Assembly: GCF_000346465.2 (NCBI RefSeq)
Contig: NC_034012.1
Location: forward strand, 24,361,422 to 24,425,421
DNA length: 64,000 nucleotides
Source: Prunus persica
Taxonomy: Eukaryota; Streptophyta; Magnoliopsida; Rosales; Rosaceae
Direction: 5' to 3'
Below the pieces are notes generated by a model that was not told the DNA's origin, did not search any database, and saw only the letters and a list, made by a program, of their open reading frames with translations. Positions 32,759 through 45,293 of this stretch are shown piece by piece. The number at the start of each line of letters is the position of its first letter. The stretch's first letter is position 1. Position numbers and translations under genes: made by a program.

Positions 32759-33244
32759 ATGACTTCTCGACTCATGACCCCGACACATGGATCAGATTGC
32801 ACATATTGTGGTAATCCGAGACACACTCGTGAGACTTGTTTTAAATTGCATGGCTACCCCGATTGGTGGGCTACTCTTAAAGATCGAGGACAACGTAATA
32901 CGACCAATAATGGTACTGGTTATGGATTCCATACTTCTGATAAGATTAATTCCAAGAGCTGGATAATTGATTCCGGTGCAACTGATCATATGACGTTTGA
33001 TTCTGATGATTTTCTGAATGCTACACAACCTCGACGAACTTGTATTGAAAATTCCAATGGAGTTACTTATCCTGTGACAGGGGATGGCACTATTGCACTC
33101 TCATCCTCTCTCTCACTATCTAATACTTTACTTGTTCCATCTTTATCCAATAAATTGTTGTCAGTTAGTCAGCTTACTGAACAATTGAATTGTTGTGTAC
33201 TCATTTACCCGAGTTTTTGTTTTTTTTCAGGATATTCACACTAA
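32759..33244 (+). pseudogene. Copia gag zinc knuckle and protease
   Basis: CTYCGNPRHTRETCFKLHGY is a CX2CX4HX4C zinc knuckle. WIIDSGATDHMTFD is the protease active site (DSG intact). LLSVSQLTEQLNC precedes the GAG-pre-integrase region, which continues one frame over from 33230 (GLYYVDDFSP), so a frameshift separates them. An upstream gag piece (MAQLLQMQ) lies at 32394-32621. Confidence 0.85.
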
Positions 33245-34469
33245 GGAGATTCTTGGTCGTGGTACTAAGAGAGGGGGGCTATATTATGTAGATGACTTCA
33301 GTCCCGGCATGGCTAACAGTGTGACGCATCCCTTTGATAGCAAACAAAAGCAAATCTGGTTGTGGCTCCGTCAATTGGGACATTCGTCTTTTAGTTATAT
33401 GAAGCATCTTATACCAGATTTATTCTCAGGTTTCAAGGACTCCGACTTCATATGTGATACTTGTATTTTGGCCAAGAGTCACCGCGTGCCCTACCCGTTG
33501 AGTGCGAACAAGTGTACTACTCCATTTACATTAATTCACTCTGATGTCTGGGGACCTTCACCTATCACTGCTCCTTCTGGTGTTCGATAGTTTGTCACAT
33601 TCATAAATGATTGTACACGGATGACATGACTTTATTTACTGAAGAATAAAAATGAAGTGTTTTCTTGTTTTTAGTCCTTCCACAAACAGATGAAAACTCA
33701 ATGTAATGCTCAAATCCAAATTCTTTGTTCGGACAATGGTGGAGAATTTTTCAATCATGACTTTCAGACTTACTTCCAACAACATGGAATTATCCATGAG
33801 ATGATTTGTCTTCGGACACCGCAGCAAAATGGTGTTTCTGAACAAAAGAATCGACATCTTTTTGAAACTGCCCGAGCACTTCTAATTGGCGCTCATGTTC
33901 CTCGCCATCACTGGGATGATACTATTGTCACCGCAGTTCACTTGATCAACCGCATGCCTGCTGGTGTTGAATAGTTTTCAGGTTACGAAAAGCATTGTAT
34001 GGATTGAAACAGTCACCACGTGCTTGGTTTGGACGGTTCACCATGGCAATGAAGAACAATGGTTTCAAACAGTGCAACTTATATCATACTCAGTTCTTGA
34101 AACATTGGAAAGGGAAGGTAACAACATTAATAATCTATGTTGATGATATGATTATTACTGGGAATGATAAACAGGAAAATATCACAGCTACAAGACTATT
34201 TGGCTACTGAGTTTGAGATGAAGGATCTAGGTGGACTCAAGTATTTCTTGGGAATTGAGGTGGCTCGATCGCAGCAAGGCATATTTCTCTCTCAAAGGAA
34301 ATATGTCTTAGACTTGTTGACAGACACAGGAATGCTAGACTACAAACCTGTGGACACTCCTATTGTTCAGAATCATCATCTTGGAGAATATCTGGATCAA
34401 GTTCCAACTAACAAAGAAAGATACCAAAGGTTAGTGGGAAGAATGATTTATTTGTCACATACTCGACCA
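33195..34469 (+). pseudogene. Copia integrase and RT remnant
   Basis: Integrase: HSSFSYMKHLIPD ... CDTCILAKSHR (zinc-binding), LIHSDVWGPS (first Asp), then a stop at 33588, more stops to 33675, CSDNGGEFF (second Asp) and QQNGVSEQKNRH (Glu). After VHLINRMPAG a deletion removes the integrase end and the RT front. Coding resumes as ALYGLKQSPRAWF, IIYVDDMIITG and KDLGGLKYFLGIEVAR (34000-34300). At least one frameshift lies near 34190. Confidence 0.85.
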
Positions 34470-37400
34470 GTCTGATCATAGTCCCATTAAAATTTGCTTG
34501 CAATCTTGCTTTAAGGCCGAACACCTTAAAAGACCTTTTCATTTTGAAGCTATGTGGTTAAAGCATGAAAGCTTTGATGACTTTATTTCTGAAATTTGGG
34601 ATAAATCTACTGGTTCTGCTATGGGGAAAACCCTTAAATTAGTTGAGCCTCTCAAAACTTGGAACATTCAAGTTTTTGGCCATTTGAGACAGAAAAAAGC
34701 AAGCCTATTGGCTAGAATTCATGGCATCCAGCAGGCTATGTGCAAAGGGCCTAATGAGTTTCTTAGCAATTTGGAAGGTTGTCTTATTGCTGAATTTAAT
34801 AATATTTTTGATCAAGAATCTTTGTTTTGGAAACAGAAGTCACGAGTCCAGTGGTTGCAGGATGGTGATAGGAACACTAAGTTTTTCCATCTCACTACTA
34901 TTGTTTGGAGAAGGAGGAACAAGATTGAGAGACTGAAGGATAGTAATGGGGGTTGGGTTGAAGATGCTGAGGGAATTAAAGGATTGGCTGTCGAGTACTT
35001 TCAATGGCTGTTTAATCAGGATGCAGTTGCTCCTAGTGCAATGCCTATTATCAATCTTTTTTCCTAGTCTTGCTTCTACTGATTTGGAGGGGTTGTACAA
35101 ATGCAATGAGTTGTTAGAAGTCAAGGAAAGCTTGTTTGGTATTGGTAGTCTTAAAGCCCTTGGGGTTGATGGGTTCCCTGCGTGTTTATTTAAGAACCAA
35201 TGGCATATTTGTGGGCCTACTATTTTTAATATGGTTCAGAAAGTTTTTACTGATTGTCAAATTCTAGATAAACTTAATGCTACCTTAATTATGTTGGTGC
35301 CTAAGGTGGCCAATCCCCAAACTATGATTCAATTTAGGCCTATTAGCCTTTGTTCCACTCTTTACAAGGTCATATCTAAGATTATTGTTACTCGTCTCAA
35401 GCCTATTTTGCCCAAGCTAATAAGCCCTAATCAGGTTAGCTTTGTCCCTGGCAGGCATATCACTGACAATATCCTTATTGCTCAGGAATTAATGCATAAC
35501 TTTAAAAATTAGAAGACAAGAAGGGATTTATTGCTTCGAAAATTGATCTCTCCAAGGCTTATGATAGATTGAACTGGAACTTTATTGAGCATGTGTTGGT
35601 GGAGTTGAGGCTTCCTAATGATTTTGTTAGTCTGATCAAGAGTTGTGTTACTACTGTGAGATATCAACTTTGTGTTAATGGTGAGTTGACTACTCCTTTT
35701 GTGCCTCTGAACGGAATTAGGCAAGGAGATCCCTTATCTCCTCATTTATTTGTGTTATGTATTGAAAAACTCTCACATATTATTTTTTATGCTGTCGGAA
35801 AGAAGAAGTGGAGACCTGTCAAATCGTCACAGTCAGGTCCAACTATGGGAATTTCCCACCTCTTTTTTGTCGATGATTTAATTGTTTTTGCTGAGGCTAG
35901 CTCCTGTCAAGCCAGAGTTATGAGAAGTTGTTTGAAGCTCTTTTGCCATGCTTCTGGGCAAGTAGTTAATTTTGAAAAGTCTACCATTTATTGTTCTCCT
36001 AACAATTTTAAGGAGCTTGCTAAGGAGATTAGTTATATATGTGGTTCACCTTATCCACCAAAGATTCATAAGTAGCTTTAGTGACTCTAGAATGTAACAG
36101 GGGCATTCCTATTTATGCTAAGCAAACTACTAAATTGCCTGCTAGTGTGTGTGATGATTTGGATAAACTCAATCGAAACTTCTTTTGGGGAGGGGGAGAG
36201 AAGAAGCAAAAGATTCATTTCATTTATGTCAATGGGACCTGGCTTGCAGGCCTAAATGCAAAGGGGATATGGGTTTTAAGAAGACTACTGCCATGAACCA
36301 ACCTATGTTGGCTAAAATTGGGTGGAGATTGCATAGCAGGGATAAGGGCTTGCGGGCTAAAATTTATGAAACAAAGTATATGCAGGGTTCTACTATTCTT
36401 GATCCTTCTTTAAGGTCTAAGAAGCTGCTCTAGTACTTGGAGAAGTATTCTCTATTGGACTGCCTTGTTATCCCAAGGGTTAGCTTGGATGATTGGAAAG
36501 GGGAATTCTACTCATTTATGGACAGACAAGTGGCTCACTGATATGCCTTTGGCTCAGCAAGAGGGGGTGTCGCAGTTGACTGATTTAAATTGTGTTGTGT
36601 CTAATTTCACTAAGAATGGTTGGTGGGATATTAACAAATTACGCTTTGCTCTTCATGATGATCTTATTCAGAAAATTCTTAATGTACTTGTTGGTTTCAT
36701 GGGTTCTCTCCCTGATTCTCATATTTGGAGGCCTTCTCCTAAAGGAGTTTTCTCAGTTAAAGCCTATGGGTTGTTCTTTGACGGTCCTTGGTGGCCTGAT
36801 TACGATTGGAAATTTTTATGGAGCCTCAGGATCCCTCCTAAACTACATTTTTTCTTGTGGCTGACAGCCTAAGGAAAAGTCCTTACTAATGAGCAAAGAA
36901 TTAAAAGACACCTAGCTGGGGATTCGGCTTGTACTGCCTGTGATGGTCCTACTGAGTCTATTTTGTATATATTTAGTGACTGTAATCGAACCAGAGATGT
37001 CTGGAATGATTTGCTTATCATCCAATTTTTCTTTCTTCCAGATAGATTTCAAGCCATGGCTCAAGGCTAATTTAATGTCGAAGGCTAAGTGGCATGCTGA
37101 TGTTCCTTGGTATCTGGTGTTTGTATCTACTTGTTGGCATTTGTGGAAGTGGAGGATGAGGTTCCTGTTAACCCCAGACACGACATCTTGGTTGCTGCCC
37201 ACCCTCTCAAATCTTGCATAAAACCAATGCTAAAATCCACGTTTCCCTGGCATGGGTGCCACCTAATTCTGGGCAGTATAAGCTGAATGTGGATGGAACC
37301 AGGAAAAGTGCTTTTGGATGCATTGGTGCGGGGGGAAGTTGTACGTGATTGCTTTGGGGATTGGACTTGTGGTTTTGCTGCTAATTTGGGCAGAGGTCAG

Positions 37401-37720
37401 ATCCTTGAGGCTGAAATGTGGGGCTTGTTTTTTGGGTTAAAGCTTGCTGAGGATAGAGGTATTCGTAATCTGTTGGTGGAAATGGATTTTGCAATGGCTG
37501 TTAAGTTGGTGAAGAATTCCACTACTCTTGGTTATTGCTCAGTGGAGCTACAATCTAGACTTAGGTGTTTGTTTTCTTGATAGGGCTCTGAGCTGGATTG
37601 GCGCTAGCCTTGTTGATGATCTGCTTGGAGTCACTAGGACTCGGTTAGTCTGTAGTGAGTAGTTGCTGTGTGTTCTTGGGGTTTTACCCTTCAGTTCATT
37701 AAAAAATATATGTATATATT
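34470..37720 (+). mobile_element. L1-type LINE, 5'-truncated and decayed
   Basis: It begins inside the endonuclease at SDHSPIKI, the last conserved endonuclease motif. Downstream: WLQDGDRNTKFFH (34850), VDGFPACLFKNQW, FRPISLCSTLYKVISKII, QVSFVPGRHITDNILIAQEL, KIDLSKAYDRLNW, GIRQGDPLSPHLFVLCIEKL and FFVDDLIVFAEA (catalytic DD kept). These are non-LTR reverse transcriptase landmarks. A zf-RVT region with W-rich text (36465-37220) follows, then an RNase H of the RVT_3 type (LNVDG...AEMWGLFFGLKLAED, 37285-37580). Several stops and frameshifts break it (35067, 35511, 36073, 36431, 36870). The 3' end fades near 37720 in attaaaaaatatatg. Confidence 0.9.
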
Positions 37721-37739
37721 AATTAAAGAATAAAAGAAA

Positions 37740-37977
37740 GAAAAAACCCCATATATTAGTGAAAAAGCAGCTCAAAAACTGCACTTTTTCCCAAACAAAA
37801 ACTGGTCTTTTGCTGCTCTTCTTCTATTCATTCAATTGGGTGTAAAATAGAAGTACGTATTGATAGAGCATCTGCTCCAACGAAAACAAAATCTAATTCG
37901 AAAAAGGCCTTCGTTGTTTCTCGAAAATTTCTCTTCCTTCTCTGGCAGCCACCTGGTCTGTATCAATCCAGGTTAGC

Positions 37978-38017
<40 letters not shown>

Positions 38018-38158
38018 ATCTCGACCGGCTCCTCTAATTCTCTCTCTCATTTCGATATTCTCAGTCTCAGTCCCTCATATTCTCAATCTCCGATCTTTGC
38101 TGTCAACCCCTTCAAATCTTGAAGCGGCTTGGGGTGCTCGCTGTTATCTCAGTCTCAG
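37740..38158 (+). other. Orphan 5'UTR-like exon with splice donor
   Basis: It has the look of a plant gene 5' leader: a pyrimidine-rich stretch with (CT)n at 37979-38011, further ctctctctc and tctcaatctc runs, and a consensus donor cag|gtaagc at 38158/38159. From 38159 to 38664 the T-rich sequence reads like the 5' half of a first intron. No start codon or downstream coding exon follows, because gypsy sequence begins at 38665. It may belong to a gene now lying elsewhere. Confidence 0.45.
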
Positions 38159-38664
38159 GTAAGCCTGCTCTTCCTCAAACAGCCCGGTATGCGCTTGCCA
38201 ATTTAGCAAAATTTGGGTTTGTTCTGTGAAATTTAAATTAGGGTTCATGTCGAAAGTAATTTGGGCCTTCGGTTTTTAATTTTGTCTCTTGGACTTTCTG
38301 AGTTAAATAAAAACGATTGATAGCCTAATTTAGGGTACCTGTTGCTTAACATCGTATCTGCCTTTTTCCTTCTCGTCCTTGTGCTTGCTTTTGGGGTTTG
38401 AGGATTATTGTGCGGTAATCAGTGGTTGAATGCTGCCTATAAATGTGGTTCATGATATATAGTTAATGTGGTACTGGGTTAGATGTTATTTGTATGACTT
38501 AGGAATTGTCTTATGTTCTGATCTATAGTAAAGGAGATTTCATTCTGGGTCTTATGTTCTTTTTTGTATCCGTAACAGACAACCAGATTATAGACAAACA
38601 ATTTCTGATTTTTTGTGATCATAAGCTGTTCAAGCATGGTCTTGTATTTTTGTGATCATAGCCA

Positions 38665-38892
38665 GACTACTCCAGGGTCAGACACCGCTCATTCCGAATC
38701 GGAGACTGGGTCATGCGAAAGGTATCCCTAGCAACCAAGGATGCCACGGAAGGAACCCTCGGACCTTCCTGGGAAGGACCATACGAGATCATCGGTATCC
38801 TTCGATCGGGAACCTACCGCCTAAGAGACTCTAACGGCAAGACCCTCGGTCATCCTTGGAACGTGGAACATCTCAAATACTATTTCAAGTAA
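38665..38892 (+). pseudogene. Gypsy integrase C-terminal piece
   Basis: The first codons are GAC TAC TCC. The protein reads VRHRSFRIGDWVMRKVSLAT, GPSWEGPYEIIGILRSGTYR and HPWNVEHLKYYFK with TAA at 38890. This is the chromodomain-less C-terminal domain of gypsy integrase in an intact frame. Everything upstream is unrelated T-rich sequence. Confidence 0.9.
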
Positions 38893-39364
38893 CCTAGCCT
38901 ACGGTAGGACAAAGTTGTAACCTAGCCTACGGCAGGACAAAGTTGTAACCGATTGAAATGTATATGCCCTTCGGCAGAAATTAATAGAAAGCCTTCGGCA
39001 CTATTACTTCAGAACATCTTTTTAAATTACTCAACTAGCCCACGGCAGCCAATAGTGGCGACTTAACGTTCTACGGCATCTTATTAGCCTACGGCAATAA
39101 ATGTTTTTCGAAATTGTTACCCTACAGATTCCATCGGAACTTTGTCAATTTCGAAATCCCTTTAACGTTATAAATCCTTTTAACGTTATAAATCCTATAC
39201 GGAGCCTTTCGGCAATAGTAAGATCGGCAATTGAAACAAATTCAGATTGTGCAAACGATAGATAAAAACTGCATTTAAATTAAGGATGCCCTCGACATCA
39301 ATATGTTCAAAGTACATGAAAAATCTAATTTTACAACTATTACAAAATAAACAGCAAGAGGCCC

Positions 39365-41758
39365 TCAGGCTTCGTCACCAGCAGCAGCCTCGGCAGACCC
39401 GGAGCATTCGGCGGTGTCCTCCCCCTCATACTCCTTGATCATCTCCTCGGTTATCCCTTCCGGTAGGGGTGGAGGGTCGGCGATGAAGTTCAGTTTCAGC
39501 TTTTGCCCAGGGTTGTACCTCTTGAATCGGTACAACAGGTCCGCCATCTCCGAGCCCACTTCCTTATCCAGGAGGACAGTGAACTCTTCGGATGAACGGT
39601 ACCCCCTGATAGCTGACTGAACAGCGGCCTCGATCTCTGCAGCCTTGGCCCGTTCCGATTCCGCCAAGGCCACCTGCACCGCTGCCTTCGCCCGTTCCGA
39701 CTCCTCCAAAGCCGCCTACACTGCGTCTTTGGAAGCCTCGGCATCCTTCGTTGCCTCCAGCGCCGCCTCCAGGAGACCCTTCATCTCCTCCACCTGCCGT
39801 ACGGCAGATTCTTTCTCCTTTACCAGGTGGGCGTGCTCCTGGAGCGCTTTGCAGGCCTCGGCAACCTTGGCCCTGCCGTCTTCGTACGCCTTCTTGGCGC
39901 GCTCGGCAGCAGCGATGGCCCGCTTGACGCAGAGCCACATGTCCATGGACGCCTGCACAAAACAAAGAAGGTCAGAAGCGTGCCCCACAAAAATAAAAGG
40001 ACGAAAGAAGAAAGGCAATCTTACCGAGGCCTGAAGCCGGAAGGCGCGCCCAGCCTCCTCCTGAAGAAACTTCTTCGGTAGCTCGTCGATCTCCGGCAAC
40101 TCCATTTGAGAGCCGAGGATCATATGGTTGACGAACTGGACCGTTTTCACAGGGCAGGCGATGGTGACAGCCTCGGAAGGACCGTCCTCGTCCTCCACCG
40201 CAAGGACGGCCCTGGAAACCTTCGACTGGCGAGGACGCTTGGGGGCTGGCTCGGCCTCCAGATCGACCGTCTTCGGTTGCTTACCGGCAGCCTTGGAAGC
40301 GGCTGCCTCGGCGTCCCGATGCCTCGGTGCGGTGACTTCATCGGCAGGGCGCCTCAGAACAGGCTCGGCATCAAGCTGCCGAAGACGCTCAGCGAGGGTC
40401 TGATCCTCCGGATCCACCATCGCCTGCCGAACGGAAGCTACCTCGGGCTGTTTCTTCTTTTTCTTACCCTCCAGGCCCATCATCAGGAGCCTCCTGGAGG
40501 ACTCATTCATCTTCTTCGCCTCGGCAGCCTTCCTAGCGTCCGTCACTGGTCAAAGACATTCGGTCAGTAGACAAGCAAAAGCAAAAAAAAAGAGGAGAAG
40601 AAATGATATACTTACTCTCGGCAGGGTTAACAAGGCCGGCTCTGATGAGGTTGTCGGTGAAGAGGAAGCGTGGATAAACTCGCTCGGCAGCGGGTACTCT
40701 TAACCTCACTCTGTCGAGCTGCCGGATCTCACTTAGCCTGGGGCTCGGCTGCTTGAGTTTGCTTGTCATACAAAGGAAAATTAGTAAAATAAAGCAACAA
40801 GAAGAAAATCCAGCCTACCGATCGGAAGTTCGAAAAACCTACCGGCAATCTGGAATGTCGTGGGGATCGGGAAGCTAAGGGGTGTTCCCGATGGCGATTC
40901 CCAATTACCGGAGAGCAGCACCCGCCGATTCCTCCACGACTTCTGAGAAGTTAGCACTGAGCTGACGAAATGCCCCCTCTCGGAAGCCTTCAGGCAGTTC
41001 GCCTGAACCCAGCCACCGTGATCGGCGCTCTTGGATTTGGTAACGCTGTATAAGTACGAGAACTGCTCGTAGGAAGGCTCCCCCTCCTCGACAATCCCGA
41101 ACGCAGCTATTACCCCCATCAAGGCCACCCAGAAGTTAAGGTTGTACTGGCCTGGAGCGTACCCGATCTGCGCGAGGATCTTCTGCACGGCAGGCTGAAA
41201 CGGCAACCGAACCCCTTGCAGAAGAACATCGGTGAAGAAGGTCACCTCACCGTTCGCTGGGTCGCTAAGGGATTAGACCGGGCTCGATATCCTCATCTTC
41301 ACCGAATCAGGAATGAGGTACTCGGCCCGAATCCTCTCCAGCTCTCACTCCGTGATCTTGTTGGGCTCTAGGTAGTAGACCCTGAACAGAGGCCTCTGGG
41401 GCACACCCACCGGTATCCTAGGCTGCTCTCAGTGGATGATCGTCATCCTCGGCCGAGAGGGACCGGCAACGCCCTCAACGCGACCGGAGGTGGAGGCCTC
41501 AGGCTGATGCCCCAACGGGCCGACGCGGGTACCATCCTTGGACACCGCGGCCAAGGGTAACGGTTGCCCCTTCATCAGGCCCTTACCGATGCCATGGGTG
41601 GGAATGGAGTTCACCTCCTCACCGAATAATTCAAGATCGGTGTCTTCTCCACCCTCGGCATTGAGGCTTACAGCCCTGCTGGACGTATCCCATCCCGAGG
41701 ACAACACCCCATCGAACGCGTTGGGCTCACTGCTGAACGGTGACTCGCTATCGGACAT
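39365..41758 (-). pseudogene. Antisense spliced accessory gene of the second gypsy element
   Basis: Minus-strand pieces in order. 41758-41429: MSDSESPFSSEPNAFDG. 41245-40781: LLQGVRLPFQPAVQKILAQI, with PGQYNLNFWVALMGVIAAF, the same putative gypsy-type transposon domain as at 24798-25404. 40769-40616: RLRVPAAERVYPRFLFTDN, ending at donor GTAAGT. 40548-~40025 follows, then ~39957-39365, which is Ala/Glu-rich coiled coil (ESERAKAAVQVALAESERAK) with an acidic tail. In-frame stops at about 41427, 41340, 41270 and 39718 make it a pseudogene. Position and layout match the gene in the 12.2-kb gypsy element. Confidence 0.75.
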
Positions 41759-42420
41759 CTACAAAACAAAGAAAGGAAACCTAAGGCCCGTGCCACAAAC
41801 TAACCTATCGATACCTACGTCGCTACCTATGGCCACTAGACTACCGAAGGAAAATCCTACTTAACGATCGGCTAGCCTATGCCATGGAAAGACGTATAAT
41901 TACATAAAGAAAGAATATTCAGGGAGTACCGAACGGTATCTTACCTTGAGTAGTGTAGGATGATTGGATTGCAGTTCACTCTCGTCGGAAATCGCCCAGT
42001 GTACCGAGAACCGCACTAAAAAATCGCCTTGATTGCCGTTCGCTATCTTCGGAAATCGCACTCACAGAGCTCTCGCTTCAACTCACAATTGCAAAGTGAG
42101 CCTTACATCCGGAGTCACCTCTATTTATAGGGAGAGAGTTTGTAACGGTACGCCTCGAAAGACTAAACGGCCCATCAATGCGCCGTCAGACGTGCTTTCG
42201 CTAGCCACGCGTCACCCAATGAATGGCGCCGCAGACTGCACGCCGGGCACGGAAGACGAAGCGCCTCTCTGCCCCTAAACCCTCTCAGCATCAACGACCC
42301 CTCGAGTCCCAGGCCAATCTCCTCAGAACGAACCTACCGAACGGCAGGTTATCCTCCGAACCGCCATGGCGAACTAAATTCCCTTTCGAAGGACCTTCAG
42401 AAGAGAACTTGGGGGGCTAC

Positions 42421-42892
42421 TGTTTATACCGGAAATAAACGGCCTATGACCACCGAACACGTGGACAGGATCAACATTGATCACAGAGCCCCTTCGGCAT
42501 GCTCCTTACCGAAGCCATGTATCTTGGCCCTTATACCATCGGACACGTGTCATGCTCACAATCCATGTCCAGAGTCCCACATCAGAAATATGAGCACAGT
42601 GCACACCTCCTAAGGCCTATTTAAGAAGACCCCTATCCCCAAAAGGAGGGGATCAGAACTAACGGTACGCTATCGATTGATCTGTCAGTTAACTTTACTA
42701 AAACCGTACTTACTAAAGCATCGGAGAGCCTTTGGCCGGTACCACACCGGTACCCCAAGGACTTACCGAACGTGACCTTTTGTAGGTACTTACCCTTCTG
42801 CAGTAGAACATCTACCGAGGACAGTCACCTACCGAAGGCCTTAAATCACTAAGTTGAGGAAATACGTGTAGAACCACTTTTTCGCATCAACA
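42421..42892 (+). repeat. 3' LTR of the second gypsy element
   Basis: 472 bp, starts TGTTTATACCGG immediately after a purine tract and ends TTCGCATCAACA. gcctatttaagaagacc near 42615 is a TATA-type region. The bases after it (aaagg) would be the target duplication. The partner LTR is not in the window. Confidence 0.8.
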
Positions 42893-43085
42893 AAAGGGGT
42901 TATAGTCATTTCTTACGACGCATTTATTTATACAGACGACGTTGTCAATGGAGTGCAACGTCGGCTGTAATTAAAAGATAGTCGTGTTTTCTAATTTATA
43001 CGTCTCTTTAACAAAAGGAGCATCGTCGCATTCCTCTTAGACGGCTCAGTTTGTTAGTCGATCGTCGTGTAAAATATTTGTAACG
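42893..43085. mobile_element. CACTA-like subterminal fragment
   Basis: A cluster of acgacg, cgtcgt, cgtcgg and gacgac words (at least eight in 190 bp). It resembles the subterminal repeats of the CACTA element at 63416-64000, but has no CACTA terminus. It is placed between a gypsy LTR and a copia RT fragment. Confidence 0.45.
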
Positions 43086-44115
43086 AAGCACAAAGCACAC
43101 TTGGTGGCGAAAGGTTACAAGCAAGAGTACGGCGTTGACTACACATAAGTATTTACGCCAGCGGCAAGGCATGACACAATCCAATTGGTGATTTCAATGG
43201 CGGCACAGAACTCATGGCCTATCTTCCAGCTAGATGTGAAGCCTACGTTTTTACATGGTGAGTTGCAAGAGCAGGTTTATGTTGAGCAGCCAGCGGGTTA
43301 TGTTCAGCCAGGGAAGGAAAGAAAAGTTTATAGACTAAATAAGGCTTTATATGGGTTGAATCAAGCTCCTAGAGCCTGGTGCAGCCGTATAGAGGCATAT
43401 TTTGCAAGAGAAGGTTTTCAAAAATGTCCATATGACCATACACTCTTTACAAAATCTGGAGATGAAGGGCATATACTCATTGTGTGCTTGTATGTGGATG
43501 ATCTGATCTATACAGGTAATGATGTGGCCATGTTTAATGATTTTAAGAAATCCATCATGCATGAGTTTGATATGTCTAATATCATATTGATGCACTATTT
43601 TCTTGGCCTAGAAGTAGAACAATCTAGTGCTGGAATATTTATTTCATAGAAGAAATATGGTCAAGAGATCTTAGACAAGTTTGAGATGAAGGGCTGCAAT
43701 TCAGTTGGTACAGATTTGTAGAGAAGTATGATGTATTTGACGGTGACTAGGCCAGACACACAACACGAAATGAGTCTCACTAGCAGATACATGGAGTGTC
43801 CGCAAGTGCCTCATTTGGCGGCAACAAAGAGAACTTTTCGTTACTTGAAGGGCATAATCGATTTTGGAATATTATACAAGAAATGAGCTAATTCAGGAGA
43901 CCTAGATGATATGAGAAGCACATCAGGTTATGTATTTATGATGGGAACATGAGTCATTTCATGGTCATCCAAAAAATAACAGATTGTCACTCTGTCAACC
44001 ACCAAAGCCGAGTTTATTGCAACAACAACCTACGGCTGTCAAGACGGTCCAACTCCTGTCTATTGTGATAATAGTTTAGCAATCAAGTTGTCAAAGTCTT
44101 TAGGAGTCTCCCAGT
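43086..44115 (+). pseudogene. Copia RT-RNase H fragment
   Basis: KAHLVAKGYKQEYGVDYT, then a stop (43147), QLDVKPTFLHGELQEQVYVE, YGLNQAPRAWCSRIEAYFAR, CLYVDDLIYTGNDV (catalytic YVDD), MHYFLGLEVEQSSAGIFIS and stop. RNase H pieces follow in degraded form (RYLKGIIDFGILY, STSGYVFMMG, ISWSSKK, VYCDNSLAIKLSKS). Stops at 43649, 43721 and 43884. No LTR is attached. 44116-44460 holds nothing recognisable. Confidence 0.88.
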
Positions 44116-45293
44116 AGTGGAGCAGTTTGTTAGTAGTGTCAATAATGGATTAAGTTAGTAGGAGTCATGTCCTTGAATTCAACATAGTCTGGAGATGTAA
44201 CGTTCCATTTAAGTTCAACTTTATCAATATGCAATCATGCTTTCTAGCACCTTTTCTCACTTCTGTTTGGATTTTGAATTTAACTCTACATCGGCATCAA
44301 TTTCAAGGCGCAGATTGGTAAATCATAGTTATCTTACGACACCCAGCTCCAAATTCATCAGGGCACCCATCCACCCCGTATCAGTCTGAAGTAAGTCTCA
44401 CCAGTTACCCCTTCCATATTGATCGACAATTTTTCTGATCACCTACCGCCAATCTGTGGGCCGTTTGACATAGGCTTCAAACTCTCAGCGTAGGTTGAAG
44501 ACATTTCTCCAACTGCTTCGGTTGGATGACGACGGAGCTTGAAGACATTTCCCAAACCAATCTACAACCATCGGCAACGCACTTACCGATCGGCAAGCTG
44601 ACCACTGCACCTCCATGAGCACTCACACAATCTTCGATGATAGGCAACACCCTCAACAACACACTTTAGATGCTCATATGACACGCGTGACGTAACACCT
44701 GCCATTCGGCAAGTGTCGTGCTAAGCATGCAGGAGGCGCTCGCACAAACACCTTCCAGGCCTATCACCGCTCCTACCGATTGTAGGTATAGGACAACCCC
44801 AAACCATCTCCAAACCCATCTGCAACTCCCTTGCCGATCGAAAAGTGTGACGTCACACCTTACCATCAGTAGGCCGTCAACCGAAGGTATAAGACAACCC
44901 CAAAACAATCCCCAACAGATCGGCAATCCCCTTACCGATCCGCATCAATATGAAGCCCTGCATCACCATCCTTACATGCCGATCCTTTTCACAACAATAT
45001 GATGAACACGCTTTTTTCATCAGATTGCATTTTGGGCTGGATTATTATTTGGAGTTGAAGGGCCCCACATGGGAATTACAGGCTTCATTAACTCATGCAT
45101 TTTTCAAAGCCTTTTGGGCTACATGGGCCTGTCACTTTTCAAGGTCAGCAACACATACCAATTTTGTAATGATCCCGTAAATGCTATAGTTTTAAATAAA
45201 TAAAAAATGCACATTTACATTTCTTCCCTTTAGCACCTTGCCAAGTTTCATGCCCACCGACAATTTCCTTGTAATGCACAAGTCTCATGCAAG

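Larger units (their letters stand above)
32142..34469 (+). mobile_element. Copia retrotransposon, 5' part (LTR, gag, PR, IN, RT), truncated
   Basis: 5' LTR 32142-32376 (235 bp, TGTTGGTGTGATTTG...TTTTAGCA), primer site tggtatcagagc 32377-32388, then gag, protease, integrase and RT on the plus strand with many lesions. It ends in the middle of RNase H lead-in (SHTRP) at 34469, where LINE sequence begins. There is no 3' LTR. The family is close to that of the element at 53500-58475: both share a QNHHL...LDQVPTNKE stretch. Confidence 0.88.
38665..42892 (+). mobile_element. Tat-type gypsy element, 3' part only
   Basis: It starts abruptly inside integrase. Order: integrase C-terminus (38665-38892), spacer with repeats of tagcctacggcaggac (38893-39360), a spliced antisense gene (39365-41758), purine tract (gaacttggggggctac) and 3' LTR (42421-42892). 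The gag-pol half is absent here. A minus-strand integrase at 62506-63415 ends exactly where this one begins. Confidence 0.88.
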
